A DNA stretch of 64,000 nucleotides, taken from Cyanobacterium aponinum PCC 10605. GTDB lineage: Bacteria; Cyanobacteriota; Cyanobacteriia; Cyanobacteriales; Cyanobacteriaceae. A model generated the notes under the pieces. The model saw only the letters and a program-made list of their open reading frames with translations. It did no database searches and was not told the origin of the DNA. Below are positions 37,847 through 46,044 of this stretch, piece after piece (positions within the stretch are counted from its first letter, which is position 1; each line of letters begins with the position of its first letter). The translations under genes were made by a program, and so were the position numbers. The stretch spans positions 1,922,001 to 1,986,000 of the forward strand of contig NC_019776.1 in the NCBI RefSeq assembly GCF_000317675.1, given 5' to 3'.

Positions 37847-38020
37847 AGGGCTGTTTCATTTTCAAGAAAGAAAAAAGAGCGGGAGATAGGGGGTGAGGGA
37901 GATGAGGGGATTTTTGTTCATAAAGTTTTAACTAATAGAAAAAAATCCTTGTATATCTTACTCTTACTCTTACTCTTACTTAATCTCAGTTAACCTAATT
38001 TTTTATTTTGAAACAGCCCT
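37847..38020. mobile_element. MITE-like element with 12-bp terminal inverted repeats
   Basis: AGGGCTGTTTCA (37847-37858) and its exact complement TGAAACAGCCCT (38009-38020) bracket about 150 bases with no reading frame. The element lies between two copies of CCCCAACATCCC (37835-37846 and 38022-38033), which look like a target duplication though longer than usual and offset by one base on the right. Inside are CTCTTA tandem units (about 37960-37980). It sits in the 443-base gap after hypD, which also holds filler repeats at 37670-37800. Confidence 0.6.
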
Positions 38021-38093
38021 GCCCCAACATCCCAATACCCCAATACTCGAATATTCTCCTAATACCTTCTCTCCTCATCTCTTCAAACTTGTA

Positions 38094-38807
38094 TCATTTA
38101 AGCCAAGAAATAACCCAAGCTAAAATAATGGTGAAAATCAAAACTATTTCACTAATCTTTAAATAAGCAGGAGTTTTTGTCCATTCATTAATCATAATTT
38201 CTCGATAATTTTCAGGCAATGATTTAATTTTATTTGGCCAATATTTAGGGTTTTCGTCCTCTCTAAAATCGAGTTTAAAGATTGATAATAAAAAACTAAA
38301 ACTGCCTATTTTTGCTATAATTAATACATGGAACGCTATAGCTAAAACAACAATAATCAGTGAAATAAGATGCAAATAGTACCAATAATGATTTAATTCT
38401 CCTTGAGGCAACCATTTTTCATCCATCATTTTTCCACTAAAAACGGCAAATATTAAAGCGAAAATACTAAAAGTATTAACTAGACGATGAAGGGAGTACC
38501 ACCAAATAGGTTTATTAATTAATTTTAGTTTATCTAAACTATCTTTTTGAATTAATTTTTGGGCTTGTTTATGAATACTATAGATAATAAAAATAGGTAA
38601 TATTAATAATACCCATAAGCCAAAAGTTCCATGTATCCCCTCTATTTCTTTCCAGTCAGGAAGAAAAGCAATTTTGCCCCAACGTCCATCATAAGTGTTA
38701 TATGTCCAAAAAGCAGTAATAACCGCTAAAATTACTGATAATCCTTGCAAATTATGCAATATTCTCAGCATTAGTTTTTGATAAGGAGATTTAGAGTTAC
38801 TTTTCAT
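38094..38807 (-). CDS. Cytochrome b561-like membrane protein
   Basis: A 237-residue protein with about five membrane helices. Histidines sit in or near helices (His18 in RILHNLQG, His59 in EGIHGTFGLW, and those in SLHRLVNTF, YYLHLISL and AFHVLIIAK), fitting b-type heme binding. The helix pattern matches the prokaryotic cytochrome b561 / b-cytochrome superfamily. Electron donor and partner are unknown. Confidence 0.7.
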   Translation of the reverse strand: MKSNSKSPYQKLMLRILHNLQGLSVILAVITAFWTYNTYDGRWGKIAFLPDWKEIEGIHGTFGLWVLLILPIFIIYSIHKQAQKLIQKDSLDKLKLINKPIWWYSLHRLVNTFSIFALIFAVFSGKMMDEKWLPQGELNHYWYYLHLISLIIVVLAIAFHVLIIAKIGSFSFLLSIFKLDFREDENPKYWPNKIKSLPENYREIMINEWTKTPAYLKISEIVLIFTIILAWVISWLK

Positions 38808-38868
38808 GTGTTGACTGCTAGATAAAGAAACACGAGAGCATTATTAATAAAATATAAAGCCAAATTCA

Positions 38869-39636
38869 TTATCTATTACTTTGAACAAAATCAATCACTG
38901 CGTCACGAGTGGAAGGAATATCAGTCACTGACTGAATTTTATCAATATTCACTTCATAATGAACGGGTTTCGCTTCCGTATTGATTTCAACTTCTCTATT
39001 AGTCATGTTTAACACTTCCTGTAACTCAATTACCCCATTGCCGCAAAGATTAAATATTTCTTGAGAGTAGCCTTTTTTTATTATTTCCATCACTCTCATG
39101 GCCGCTATATCGGTATTAATATACTGCAATTTGCTTTCTGGATGTAACCAAAGGCGATCGCCCCATAAAATATCAAAGATTGCATTTTTCTTTAAATGTT
39201 CACCCACAAATCCTCCCATGCGGAAAATTAACCAATCATGATGGCAATGTTGAACACATAATTCTGCTAAATATTTATGAAAACCGTAGGGGCTTTGTTT
39301 GCTAATATCAATGACAACATCTTCTTTTGTTGACTCGTAACTTGAACAATCAGAATAGACATCGCAGGAAGATAAAAATACATATTTATCACAGGGAAAA
39401 TCAATTAGAGATTGTCGGAGCGATCGCACTGAAGCATCAAAATCAACTAAAGGCTCTTGAGTAGCTAAAAACTTTTTAGAGTTGCCATTAGCATTAATTA
39501 AAATATCGGCTTTAGTACCAATATAGTCGTGATAATTATGTCTATTTACTATTAAATGATCGATACTGTTTTTTTCACAAAAACGCTTATAAGCCGAACC
39601 GACAAAACCATTTCCACCTATAATAATTACTTTCAT
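38869..39636 (-). CDS. NAD-dependent epimerase/dehydratase (extended SDR)
   Basis: A 255-residue short-chain dehydrogenase of the epimerase type: cofactor motif IIGGNGFVGSAY, INANGNSKKF, the SSCDVYS strand with the catalytic Ser, and YGFHK with catalytic Tyr and Lys. It is shorter than UDP-sugar epimerases (about 310-340), missing part of the C-terminal substrate domain. Probably acts on a nucleotide sugar or related compound; substrate unknown. Confidence 0.8.
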   Translation of the reverse strand: MKVIIIGGNGFVGSAYKRFCEKNSIDHLIVNRHNYHDYIGTKADILINANGNSKKFLATQEPLVDFDASVRSLRQSLIDFPCDKYVFLSSCDVYSDCSSYESTKEDVVIDISKQSPYGFHKYLAELCVQHCHHDWLIFRMGGFVGEHLKKNAIFDILWGDRLWLHPESKLQYINTDIAAMRVMEIIKKGYSQEIFNLCGNGVIELQEVLNMTNREVEINTEAKPVHYEVNIDKIQSVTDIPSTRDAVIDFVQSNR

Positions 39637-39715
39637 ATCACTCTATATTGTCCCGTGCTTGTTCGACTCATCATTATATCTCAATGGGAAGGTTTAAAAG
39701 CAATCGCACCTTTCA

Positions 39716-40216
39716 TCACCTAGTTTTACCGTGACACAATTTAAACTTTTTGCCACTGTTGCACCAACAAGGTTCGTTTTTTTTGGGTTGAATGGGTGGT
39801 AAAATCTCTCCATCAGTATAATACCATTTACCTTTTTCCTTGATAAAATTCGATCGCTCGTGCAGTTGAGCGACAGATTTTCCTTCTTGATATACTGCGA
39901 TAAACTCCACAATACCCGTTTCATCCTCAGATTTGCCTCTCTCGGTGTTAAGTACGGTTAAACCAAGCCATATAAGACTGTTAGCAGTTGCCGTAATCAT
40001 GGCTCTACTATTGGGTTTGCGGTATTTAGGATGTTCTGTGTTGAATAGGTAATCTATATTTTTGAGACAGTAAGCCGAATAGCGCGATCGCATTAATTTT
40101 TCTGCGGTAGGTGCGGGTAATTGTCCTTGTAAATAGACATCACAACATTGATTTAACGGCTTTTGACTTCCACAGGGGCAAGGTACAGAAGAAAGACTAT
40201 GATTAGAAATAAACAT
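39716..40216 (-). CDS. YchJ-family SEC-C motif protein (UPF0225)
   Basis: A 166-residue YchJ-type protein with a zinc-binding SEC-C motif at each end: CPCGSQKPLNQCC near the N-terminus and CWCNSGKKFKLCHG at the C-terminus. Between is an NTF2-like domain (LMRSRYSAYCLKNIDYLFNT, IVEFIAVYQ). Function unknown. Confidence 0.87.
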   Translation of the reverse strand: MFISNHSLSSVPCPCGSQKPLNQCCDVYLQGQLPAPTAEKLMRSRYSAYCLKNIDYLFNTEHPKYRKPNSRAMITATANSLIWLGLTVLNTERGKSEDETGIVEFIAVYQEGKSVAQLHERSNFIKEKGKWYYTDGEILPPIQPKKNEPCWCNSGKKFKLCHGKTR

Positions 40217-40227
40217 GATTCAATGTC

Positions 40228-40285
40228 GATTAATAGCTAATTGAAAAATAGGTTTTTGTAAATGTTTTAAATATATACGATTAGA
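40228..40285 (-). pseudogene. Fragment of a second xisH
   Basis: On the minus strand it reads IYLKHLQKPIFQLAINR, which matches YLKHFQKPIFQLAIKR of the xisH remnant at 41020-41447. At DNA level AATAGCTAATTGAAAAATAG and GGTTTTTG are shared, with neighbouring bases also similar. It is a short, dead duplicate lying directly upstream of the YchJ gene. Confidence 0.6.
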
Positions 40286-40387
40286 TATGCTTATGCAAAA
40301 GTGTTGATCTAAAGTGCGATCGCATTTTTTTATAAAATGGTAACATAGAAGAAAAATAGGGAAAACTATTGTTAAAAGATAATTGAG

Positions 40388-40588
40388 ATGACAAAATTAC
40401 AATTAATTCAAGCAGAAATTGAAACTCTTACCTCAGATGACTTTACCTATTTAAAAAATTGGATTAATGAATTAGATACTCAACAATGGGAAAAGCAAAT
40501 TGAGCAAGATTCTAATGATGGAAAACTTGATTTTCTGATTGAGGAAGCCTTATTAGAAAAGACTAAAAATCAACTACAGGAGTTATAG
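40388..40588 (+). CDS. Antitoxin-like small protein
   Basis: A 66-residue acidic helical protein, MTKLQLIQAEIETLTSDDFT at the start and GKLDFLIEEALLEKTKNQLQ near the end, the pattern of a widespread cyanobacterial antitoxin family. Its TAG is followed immediately by the GTG start of the toxin gene, indicating a tightly coupled operon. Confidence 0.75.
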   Translation: MTKLQLIQAEIETLTSDDFTYLKNWINELDTQQWEKQIEQDSNDGKLDFLIEEALLEKTKNQLQEL

Positions 40589-40840
40589 GTGCATCGAACT
40601 AATGGTAGATTTTGGAACTGTTTTTATCAGTTACCTGAATCAATTCAAATATTAGCGAAAAAGAATTTTGAACTTTTAAAAAATGACTTAAATCATCCTT
40701 CTTTATATTTCAAAAAAGTCGGAAAATTCTGGTCAGTTAGAGTTGGTATTAATTACCGTGCTTTAGCTTTTAAAGATGGAGAAGATTATATTTGGGTTTG
40801 GATAGGAAGTCATGAAGAATATGAAAGATTATTAAAATAG
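40589..40840 (+). CDS. RelE/ParE-superfamily toxin
   Basis: An 83-residue protein with a GTG start directly abutting the antitoxin stop. The core is YQLPESIQILAKKNFELLKN, then FKKVGKFWSVRVGINYRALA and WVWIGSHEEYERLLK, the strand-helix order of RelE/HigB-like toxins. The basic strand WSVRVGINYRAL carries the likely RNA-contact residues. Activity untested. Confidence 0.78.
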   Translation: MHRTNGRFWNCFYQLPESIQILAKKNFELLKNDLNHPSLYFKKVGKFWSVRVGINYRALAFKDGEDYIWVWIGSHEEYERLLK

Positions 40841-40915
40841 TAGCGATTATACTTCCAAATCAACCTAAAGTTCGATCGCATCCTTTCCTTAACTCCTTTT
40901 CAAAAGTGATATTAT

Positions 40916-41035
40916 CTAAATTGAATATTCCATTTCACCAGAACTAATTTTCAAATTTTGTAATCGAGGTTGAATAGCTGATTGTTGTCTTAAAACTTTA
41001 GTTAAAATGTCAGCGTATGTTATTGATTTATCCAT
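40916..41035 (-). pseudogene. Truncated xisI-like gene (39 codons)
   Basis: ATG 41035 overlaps the end of xisH, as xisI starts do in intact pairs, and reads MDKSITYADILTKVLRQQSA, then a stop after 39 codons (TAG at 40916-40918). Intact XisI proteins are around 110 residues, so only the N-terminal part remains. Assignment rests on position and start sequence, as the conserved XisI core is missing. Confidence 0.5.
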
Positions 41036-41447
41036 TGTAAAATATCCTCTTTTTGTGAATTAAAAATAATTAAATTGATTTTATTTCGTTTAATAGCTAA
41101 TTGAAAAATAGGTTTTTGAAAATGTTTTAAATATACAGATTGACGAATTGCCAAAAACAATTTTCTTTTCGGTTCTTGCTCTTCTAAAGCCCATTGATAA
41201 AATTGCATTTGTCCGATGGTTTTTTTTTATTCACTAATCACCGAAGGAGAATCAAAATCTTTAACTTCAACCGCAATTTTCTGATTATTTTTTTCTGCTG
41301 TAAAAAATTTTTCAGCACCTAAATCAGCTTTTAGTAAGGTGTTTTCCAGAACTAAAATTAAAGGATCATCAGTAATTTTCCAACCATCTTTTTCTAAAGC
41401 ATGACGCAAGGATAAAAGGATAAATGTAAACTGTCTCTTTTTGACAT
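41020..41447 (-). pseudogene. xisH: Broken xisH (frameshift and internal stop)
   Basis: Recognisable XisH sequence: RHALEKDGWKITDDPLIL, then AEKNNQKIAVEVKDF, then after an in-frame TAA (41227-41229) KKTIGQMQFYQWALEEQEPK to QWINQ. The start ATG at 41447 (MSKRDSLHLS) is thrown out of frame by a tandem copy of the 8-mer TTTATCCT (41409-41424 on the minus strand); removing one copy restores the frame exactly. XisH/XisI pairs are known from fdxN-element excision control and occur widely in cyanobacteria with unknown roles. Two lesions make it non-functional. Confidence 0.8.
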
Positions 41448-41503
41448 TATTTTATATCAAGACATATCTTCTTAAAAGGTGGGCAATGCCCACCCGATAA
41501 TTA

Positions 41504-44107
41504 TTATACTGGCATACCCAAAATGTCCTCAATTTTCGGCATTTGATCTAAAGGAATTACGCGCCCTTCATCCTCAAATCCGTCAATTTCATTGAAGTTT
41601 AAATAACGGTATAATTCACCCTTGAAAGGATCGATTTTCTCAGAGACGATCGCGCTATATTCTTCCACAGTAGGAATTTTACCCAATAAAGCACAAACTG
41701 CCGCTAACTCAGCACTACCGAGATAAACCCTTGCACCTTTACCCATACGATTGTTAAAGTTACGAGTAGAAGTTGAGAAAACTGTCGCATTATCCTCAAC
41801 CCTTGCCTGATTACCCATACATAAAGAACAACCCGGCATTTCAGTTCTTGCACCTGCCGCCGCAAATACGCCGTAAACCCCTTCATTGCGTAACTGTTGC
41901 TCATCCATACGGGTAGGAGGACAAATCCATAAACGCCCTTTCACTGTACCAGCACCCTCAAGGATTTTTGCCGCCGCACGGTAATGTCCTATATTTGTCA
42001 TACAAGAACCGATGAAAACTTCATCCACTTTATCACCAGCACATTCGCTCATCAGTTTTACATTATCAGGGTCATTAGGAGCGGCAACAATCGGCTCTTT
42101 GATTTCACTTAAATTGACGGTGATAATATCTGCATATTCAGCATTTTCATCCGCAGACATAAGAGAGGGATTCGCTAACCATTCCTCCATCTTGGCAATA
42201 CGGCGCAATAATGTACGTGCATCCTGATAACCCCGTGCGATCATATTCTTCATTAAACTAACGTTAGATCGCAAGTATTCGGCTACGGTTTCTTCACTGA
42301 GTTTAATTGTACTACCAGAACAAGAACGCTCCGCAGTAGCGTCAGTTAACTCGAAAGCCTGTTCCACTTTTAAATCGGGTAAGCCTTCCATTTCCATGAT
42401 ACGCCCGTTAAAGACGTTGATTTTATTCTCCTTGCCAACGGTTAACTTACCTTCCTGCATAGCTACCCAAGGAATAGCGTTAACGATGTCTCGTAAAGTA
42501 ACTCCGGGTTGCAATTCCCCTGTGAATTTGACTAAAACCGACTCAGGCATATCTAAAGGCATCGCCCCCAAAGCCGCCGCAAATGCCACTAAACCTGAAC
42601 CTGCGGGGAAAGAGATACCCAAAGGGAAACGGGTATGAGAATCGCCTCCTGTGCCGACAGTATCAGGTAATAACATTCTATTTAACCATGAGTGAATGAT
42701 ACCATCTCCCGGGCGTAAGGCAACACCGCCACGAGTAGAGAAGAAATCGGGTAATTCTTTATGGGTTTTGATGTCAACGGGTTTAGGATAAGCGGCAGTA
42801 TGGCAGAAGGTTTGTAAGGTTAAATCTGCATTGAATCCTAAACAAGCTAATTCTTTTAATTCGTCTCTTGTCATAGGTCCAGTGGTATCTTGAGAACCTA
42901 CGGTAGTCATTATCGGTTCGCAGGAAGTGCCGGGGCGGATTCCTTCCACACCACAGGCTTTTCCTACCATTTTTTGAGCTAAAGTAAACCCTTTGCCAGT
43001 GTCAGCAGGGGCTTGGGGGCGTACAAATAAGGTGCTAGGCTCTAATCCTAATGCTTGGCGAGTTTTATCGGTTAAGGCACGTCCAATTAAAAGGGGAATG
43101 CGTCCTCCTGCTCTCACTTCGTCTAAAATGGTTTCAGGCTTGAGAGTAAAAGTAGTAATGGTTTCGCCGTTTTCGTCGGTGATTTTGCCTTCGTAGGGAT
43201 AAATAGTGATGACATCCCCTGTATTTAAGTTGGTGACATCGCACTCGATGGGTAATGCTCCAGAATCTTCGGCGGTGTTAAAGAAGATAGGTGCAATCTT
43301 GCCTCCTAAGACATAACCGCCCGACTTTTTATTAGGTACAAAGGGGATTTCTTCTCCTAAATGCCACAAAACGGAATTGATTGCAGACTTACGAGAAGAA
43401 CCTGTACCCACTACGTCACCGACATAAGCCACAGGGTGTCCTTTTTCTTTTAATTTAGCAATGGTTTCTAACCCTTCAGGCATTCTCGATTCCAACATCG
43501 CTAAGGCGTGTAAAGGAATGTCAGGGCGAGTGGTGGCATGGGGAGCGGGGGATAGGTCATCGGTGTTGGTTTCTCCCGGCACTTTAAACACTGTCACGGT
43601 GATGGATTCCGCTACTTTGGGCTTACTGATAAACCATGACGCTTCTGCCCATGCGTCAATTACTTGTTTGGCGTAGGAATTGTTTTCGGATAATTCTAAG
43701 ACATCGTTAAAGGCATCGAAGACTAAGAGGGTTTTACTAAGGGCGTTGGCGGCTTCGGATGCTACGGTATTATCAGCAGATTTTAGTAAACTGACGAGGG
43801 ATTGCACGTTATAACCTCCCATCATTGTACCCAATAAGCTCACTGCTCCTTGTTTGGAGATAATGGGGGATGTTAATTCTCCTTTTGCCACGGCGGTTAA
43901 AAATCCTGCTTTGACGTAGGATGCTTCGTCCACTCCGGGAGGAATGCGATCGCGCAGTAACATCATTAATTCTTCTTTTAATTCCTCTGGGGGATTCTGC
44001 AACATTTCGCACAGGTGTGATGTTTGTTCGGCGTTAAGAGGTAAGGGGGGAATGCCTAATTTGGCTCTTTCTTCAACGTGTTGATGATATGTTTCTAACC
44101 AAGTCAT
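41504..44107 (-). CDS. acnB: Aconitate hydratase B
   Basis: An 867-residue aconitase of the B type, with the HEAT-like domain first (about 1-155), then the swivel domain (about 165-370, with [19 protein letters not shown]), and then the catalytic Fe-S domains. Visible marks: [21 protein letters not shown] and cluster cysteines in [10 protein letters not shown] and [13 protein letters not shown]. It interconverts citrate and isocitrate. ATG at 44107 matches the family N-terminus. It stands alone. Confidence 0.97.
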   Translation of the reverse strand: MTWLETYHQHVEERAKLGIPPLPLNAEQTSHLCEMLQNPPEELKEELMMLLRDRIPPGVDEASYVKAGFLTAVAKGELTSPIISKQGAVSLLGTMMGGYNVQSLVSLLKSADNTVASEAANALSKTLLVFDAFNDVLELSENNSYAKQVIDAWAEASWFISKPKVAESITVTVFKVPGETNTDDLSPAPHATTRPDIPLHALAMLESRMPEGLETIAKLKEKGHPVAYVGDVVGTGSSRKSAINSVLWHLGEEIPFVPNKKSGGYVLGGKIAPIFFNTAEDSGALPIECDVTNLNTGDVITIYPYEGKITDENGETITTFTLKPETILDEVRAGGRIPLLIGRALTDKTRQALGLEPSTLFVRPQAPADTGKGFTLAQKMVGKACGVEGIRPGTSCEPIMTTVGSQDTTGPMTRDELKELACLGFNADLTLQTFCHTAAYPKPVDIKTHKELPDFFSTRGGVALRPGDGIIHSWLNRMLLPDTVGTGGDSHTRFPLGISFPAGSGLVAFAAALGAMPLDMPESVLVKFTGELQPGVTLRDIVNAIPWVAMQEGKLTVGKENKINVFNGRIMEMEGLPDLKVEQAFELTDATAERSCSGSTIKLSEETVAEYLRSNVSLMKNMIARGYQDARTLLRRIAKMEEWLANPSLMSADENAEYADIITVNLSEIKEPIVAAPNDPDNVKLMSECAGDKVDEVFIGSCMTNIGHYRAAAKILEGAGTVKGRLWICPPTRMDEQQLRNEGVYGVFAAAGARTEMPGCSLCMGNQARVEDNATVFSTSTRNFNNRMGKGARVYLGSAELAAVCALLGKIPTVEEYSAIVSEKIDPFKGELYRYLNFNEIDGFEDEGRVIPLDQMPKIEDILGMPV

Positions 44108-44265
44108 AGTATTTATGCTTATATTTTTTACAATAATTTACTATTTTAAGCATATCAAGGTCATGAACAGGGGTTTTGTATTCAATGTATCGAGTTAAAT
44201 AAAGCTAAATAAAGTTTTACTCATTTGTTATACTTTCTTGTGTAGTTGTTATTAATCAAATTGAC

Positions 44266-44472
44266 ATGGATACGAAAAAACTATTAAAGGCTATAAGTAT
44301 TTTTTTCTTGATTATAGGAGCTTTAGTTATTATTATCTCTTTTGGCTCTGGTTATCCAGCTTTCTCAATTGTTGGCTTATCACAAATGGCTTTAGCGGCT
44401 TTCTTTTTTGTAATAGCAGATTTATCTGAAGATGTGAAAGAAATCAAAAAAATTTTGAAAAATAAATATTAA
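44266..44472 (+). CDS. Small two-helix membrane protein
   Basis: A 68-residue protein with two helices (ISIFFLIIGALVIIISFG and IVGLSQMALAAFFFVIADL) and an acidic/basic C-terminal helix (SEDVKEIKKILKNKY). No family recognised. The codon use is like neighbouring genes and the ATG is followed by a clean reading frame to TAA. No neighbour gives a functional clue. Confidence 0.5.
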   Translation: MDTKKLLKAISIFFLIIGALVIIISFGSGYPAFSIVGLSQMALAAFFFVIADLSEDVKEIKKILKNKY

Positions 44473-44627
44473 ACCAACATTTATTAAATTTATTCATACT
44501 TGACTGAATTTAATTTACCAGTATCCATAATTGAACCCTAAATGACTTACTACGAACTTAAGGGCGATCGCATCTTTTGAGTAAAAAAAAATAACTTAGT
44601 TTACAATAAAATCTAAAATAATTAATT

Positions 44628-45206
44628 ATGAAATATAACCCTGATATACATAAACGTCAATCAATTCGTTTAAAAGGATATGATTATTCTCAATCAGGAT
44701 TTTATTTTATTACCATTTGTTGTTATGAACGTCAATGTTTATTTGGTGAAATTATTAATCATCAAATAATCTTAAATAATTTTGGTGAATTGGTAAAAGA
44801 AGAATGGTTAAAATCAGCAGAAATTAGAAGAGAAATTGAATTAGATGAATTTGTTATTATGCCTAATCATTTTCATGGAATTGTAATTATTGATCAACAA
44901 ATAAATAAAAATATTGTAGTAGGGGCGAACGGCCGTTCGCCCCTACAAACCATTCAATCATCACAGCAACGAATATCAATGAAACCTAAATCATTATCTT
45001 CATTGATAGCTGGTTTTAAATCAGCAACAACTAAAAGAATTAATATTATTCGTGATACACCTAAAAATCCCGTTTGGCAACGTAATTATTATGAGCATAT
45101 CATTAAAAATGATCCATCTTTAGAAAGAATTAAAGAATATATACAAAATAATTCTTTATCGTGGGAAAATGATCAATTACATCCTAATAATCCTTCTAAA
45201 TGGTAA
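44628..45206 (+). CDS. REP-associated tyrosine transposase (RAYT, Y1 HUH family)
   Basis: A 192-residue single-domain Y1 transposase. It starts with the family phrase RQSIRLKGYDYSQSGFYFIT, has the HUH metal site in MPNHFHGI (His-x-His), and the catalytic Tyr in VWQRNYYEHI. RAYT proteins cut and join DNA at REP palindromes and are usually single-copy, domesticated genes. In the middle the reading frame runs straight through a perfect 28-nt palindrome (44919-44946) that encodes VGANGRSPL, so the gene carries a copy of the sequence it may act on. Confidence 0.88.
   Translation: MKYNPDIHKRQSIRLKGYDYSQSGFYFITICCYERQCLFGEIINHQIILNNFGELVKEEWLKSAEIRREIELDEFVIMPNHFHGIVIIDQQINKNIVVGANGRSPLQTIQSSQQRISMKPKSLSSLIAGFKSATTKRINIIRDTPKNPVWQRNYYEHIIKNDPSLERIKEYIQNNSLSWENDQLHPNNPSKW
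44919..44946. repeat. Perfect 28-nt REP-like palindrome inside the RAYT gene
   Basis: Begins GTAGGGG, core CGAACGGCCGTTCG, ends CCCCTAC, perfectly self-complementary. It is in frame and coding. The same outer arms occur in the intergenic palindromes at 13362, 13428 and 60307. Confidence 0.85.
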
Positions 45207-45441
45207 TAATAATATGGCTTATTAGAAGAGATTAGATCGCATTTCTTAAGTGTGGGAGGTGCGTACTGCGTAGCAGATCCCTTCAGGGTCTAGTTTATTA
45301 TAAAATATAAGTTAGAATGAATAAAAATATGGTAATGAGATTTTAAATATGACGACAAAATCAGCAGAAATTAAAGAAATTATTTTTCAAACTCCTCCAG
45401 AATAAATAAATCAATTAATATGAAAAAATAGAAAAAAGACA

Positions 45442-46011
45442 TCAAATTAAATTGCAAGAAATAAGACGAGAAAAGAAAAATGTAACCATTTTTAACCCAT
45501 AGGGAGATTTCCACCAGTGAGCAGGAAAACAACCATCAGGGGCAGATAAACTAAAATCCCAATCATCATATTCAGAAAATCTGGGTTGTTTATTCTCGTT
45601 TAACCATCCTACTTTGTCTGCAAACTTCGTTAAAACTTTGACATCTTGAGCCCTAATGGTATCAATATCACCCCCCGCCTCATAATAATTTTTTAATTGT
45701 ACTCCGAAACTGAATTTCCCACTACTATACTTATACCACATTTGATCTATAACCTGTAGAGAGTTACACGGGTACTTACTAACATCTTCGGGAGAGAGGG
45801 TTTCTCTTTGTTCTCCTGCTACTTCTAACATTATTCTAGTGGTTTCTATATCTGCTTCTCGAAAATCCTTATTTTTTAAAAATTTTTGTAATGTACCGTA
45901 TCTAGCAATATCTGGTAGTAAAATAAATTGTTCTTGTAATTCTTCAATCAGATTTGTTAAGCGACTGATTTCAGTTTCCAATTTTTGTACACGGACTTCA
46001 ATATCGTTCAT
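45442..46011 (-). CDS. GUN4-domain protein
   Basis: A 189-residue protein. The N-terminal coiled coil (QKLETEISRLTNLIEELQEQ) precedes a GUN4 domain seen in IDQMWYKYSSGKFSFGVQLK and the final DFSLSAPDGCFPAHWW. GUN4 domains bind porphyrins; the canonical Gun4 stimulates Mg-chelatase. Here the fold is small and the C-terminal tail (LKMVTFFFSRLISCNLI) is unusual, and may be read-through into former noncoding sequence. It is probably not the canonical gun4. Possible sensor or regulator of tetrapyrrole state (inference). Confidence 0.7.
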   Translation of the reverse strand: MNDIEVRVQKLETEISRLTNLIEELQEQFILLPDIARYGTLQKFLKNKDFREADIETTRIMLEVAGEQRETLSPEDVSKYPCNSLQVIDQMWYKYSSGKFSFGVQLKNYYEAGGDIDTIRAQDVKVLTKFADKVGWLNENKQPRFSEYDDWDFSLSAPDGCFPAHWWKSPYGLKMVTFFFSRLISCNLI

Positions 46012-46044
46012 AATGGGGAAATATTAACTGATTTTCTTTATAGG

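Noticed and set aside
40388-40840. Reading the second toxin-antitoxin pair as part of the xis region
   Set aside because: It has its own coupled genes and intact frames. The xisH fragment at 40228 is separate and dead.
41504-44107. Several open frames on the plus strand opposite acnB
   Set aside because: They are antisense shadows of a full-length aconitase with complete motifs.
45349-45441. Possible remnant of a small gene (MTTKSAEIKEIIFQTPPE then EKIEKRHQIKLQEIRREKK in another frame)
   Set aside because: Too short, with a stop and a frameshift, and no family could be named.
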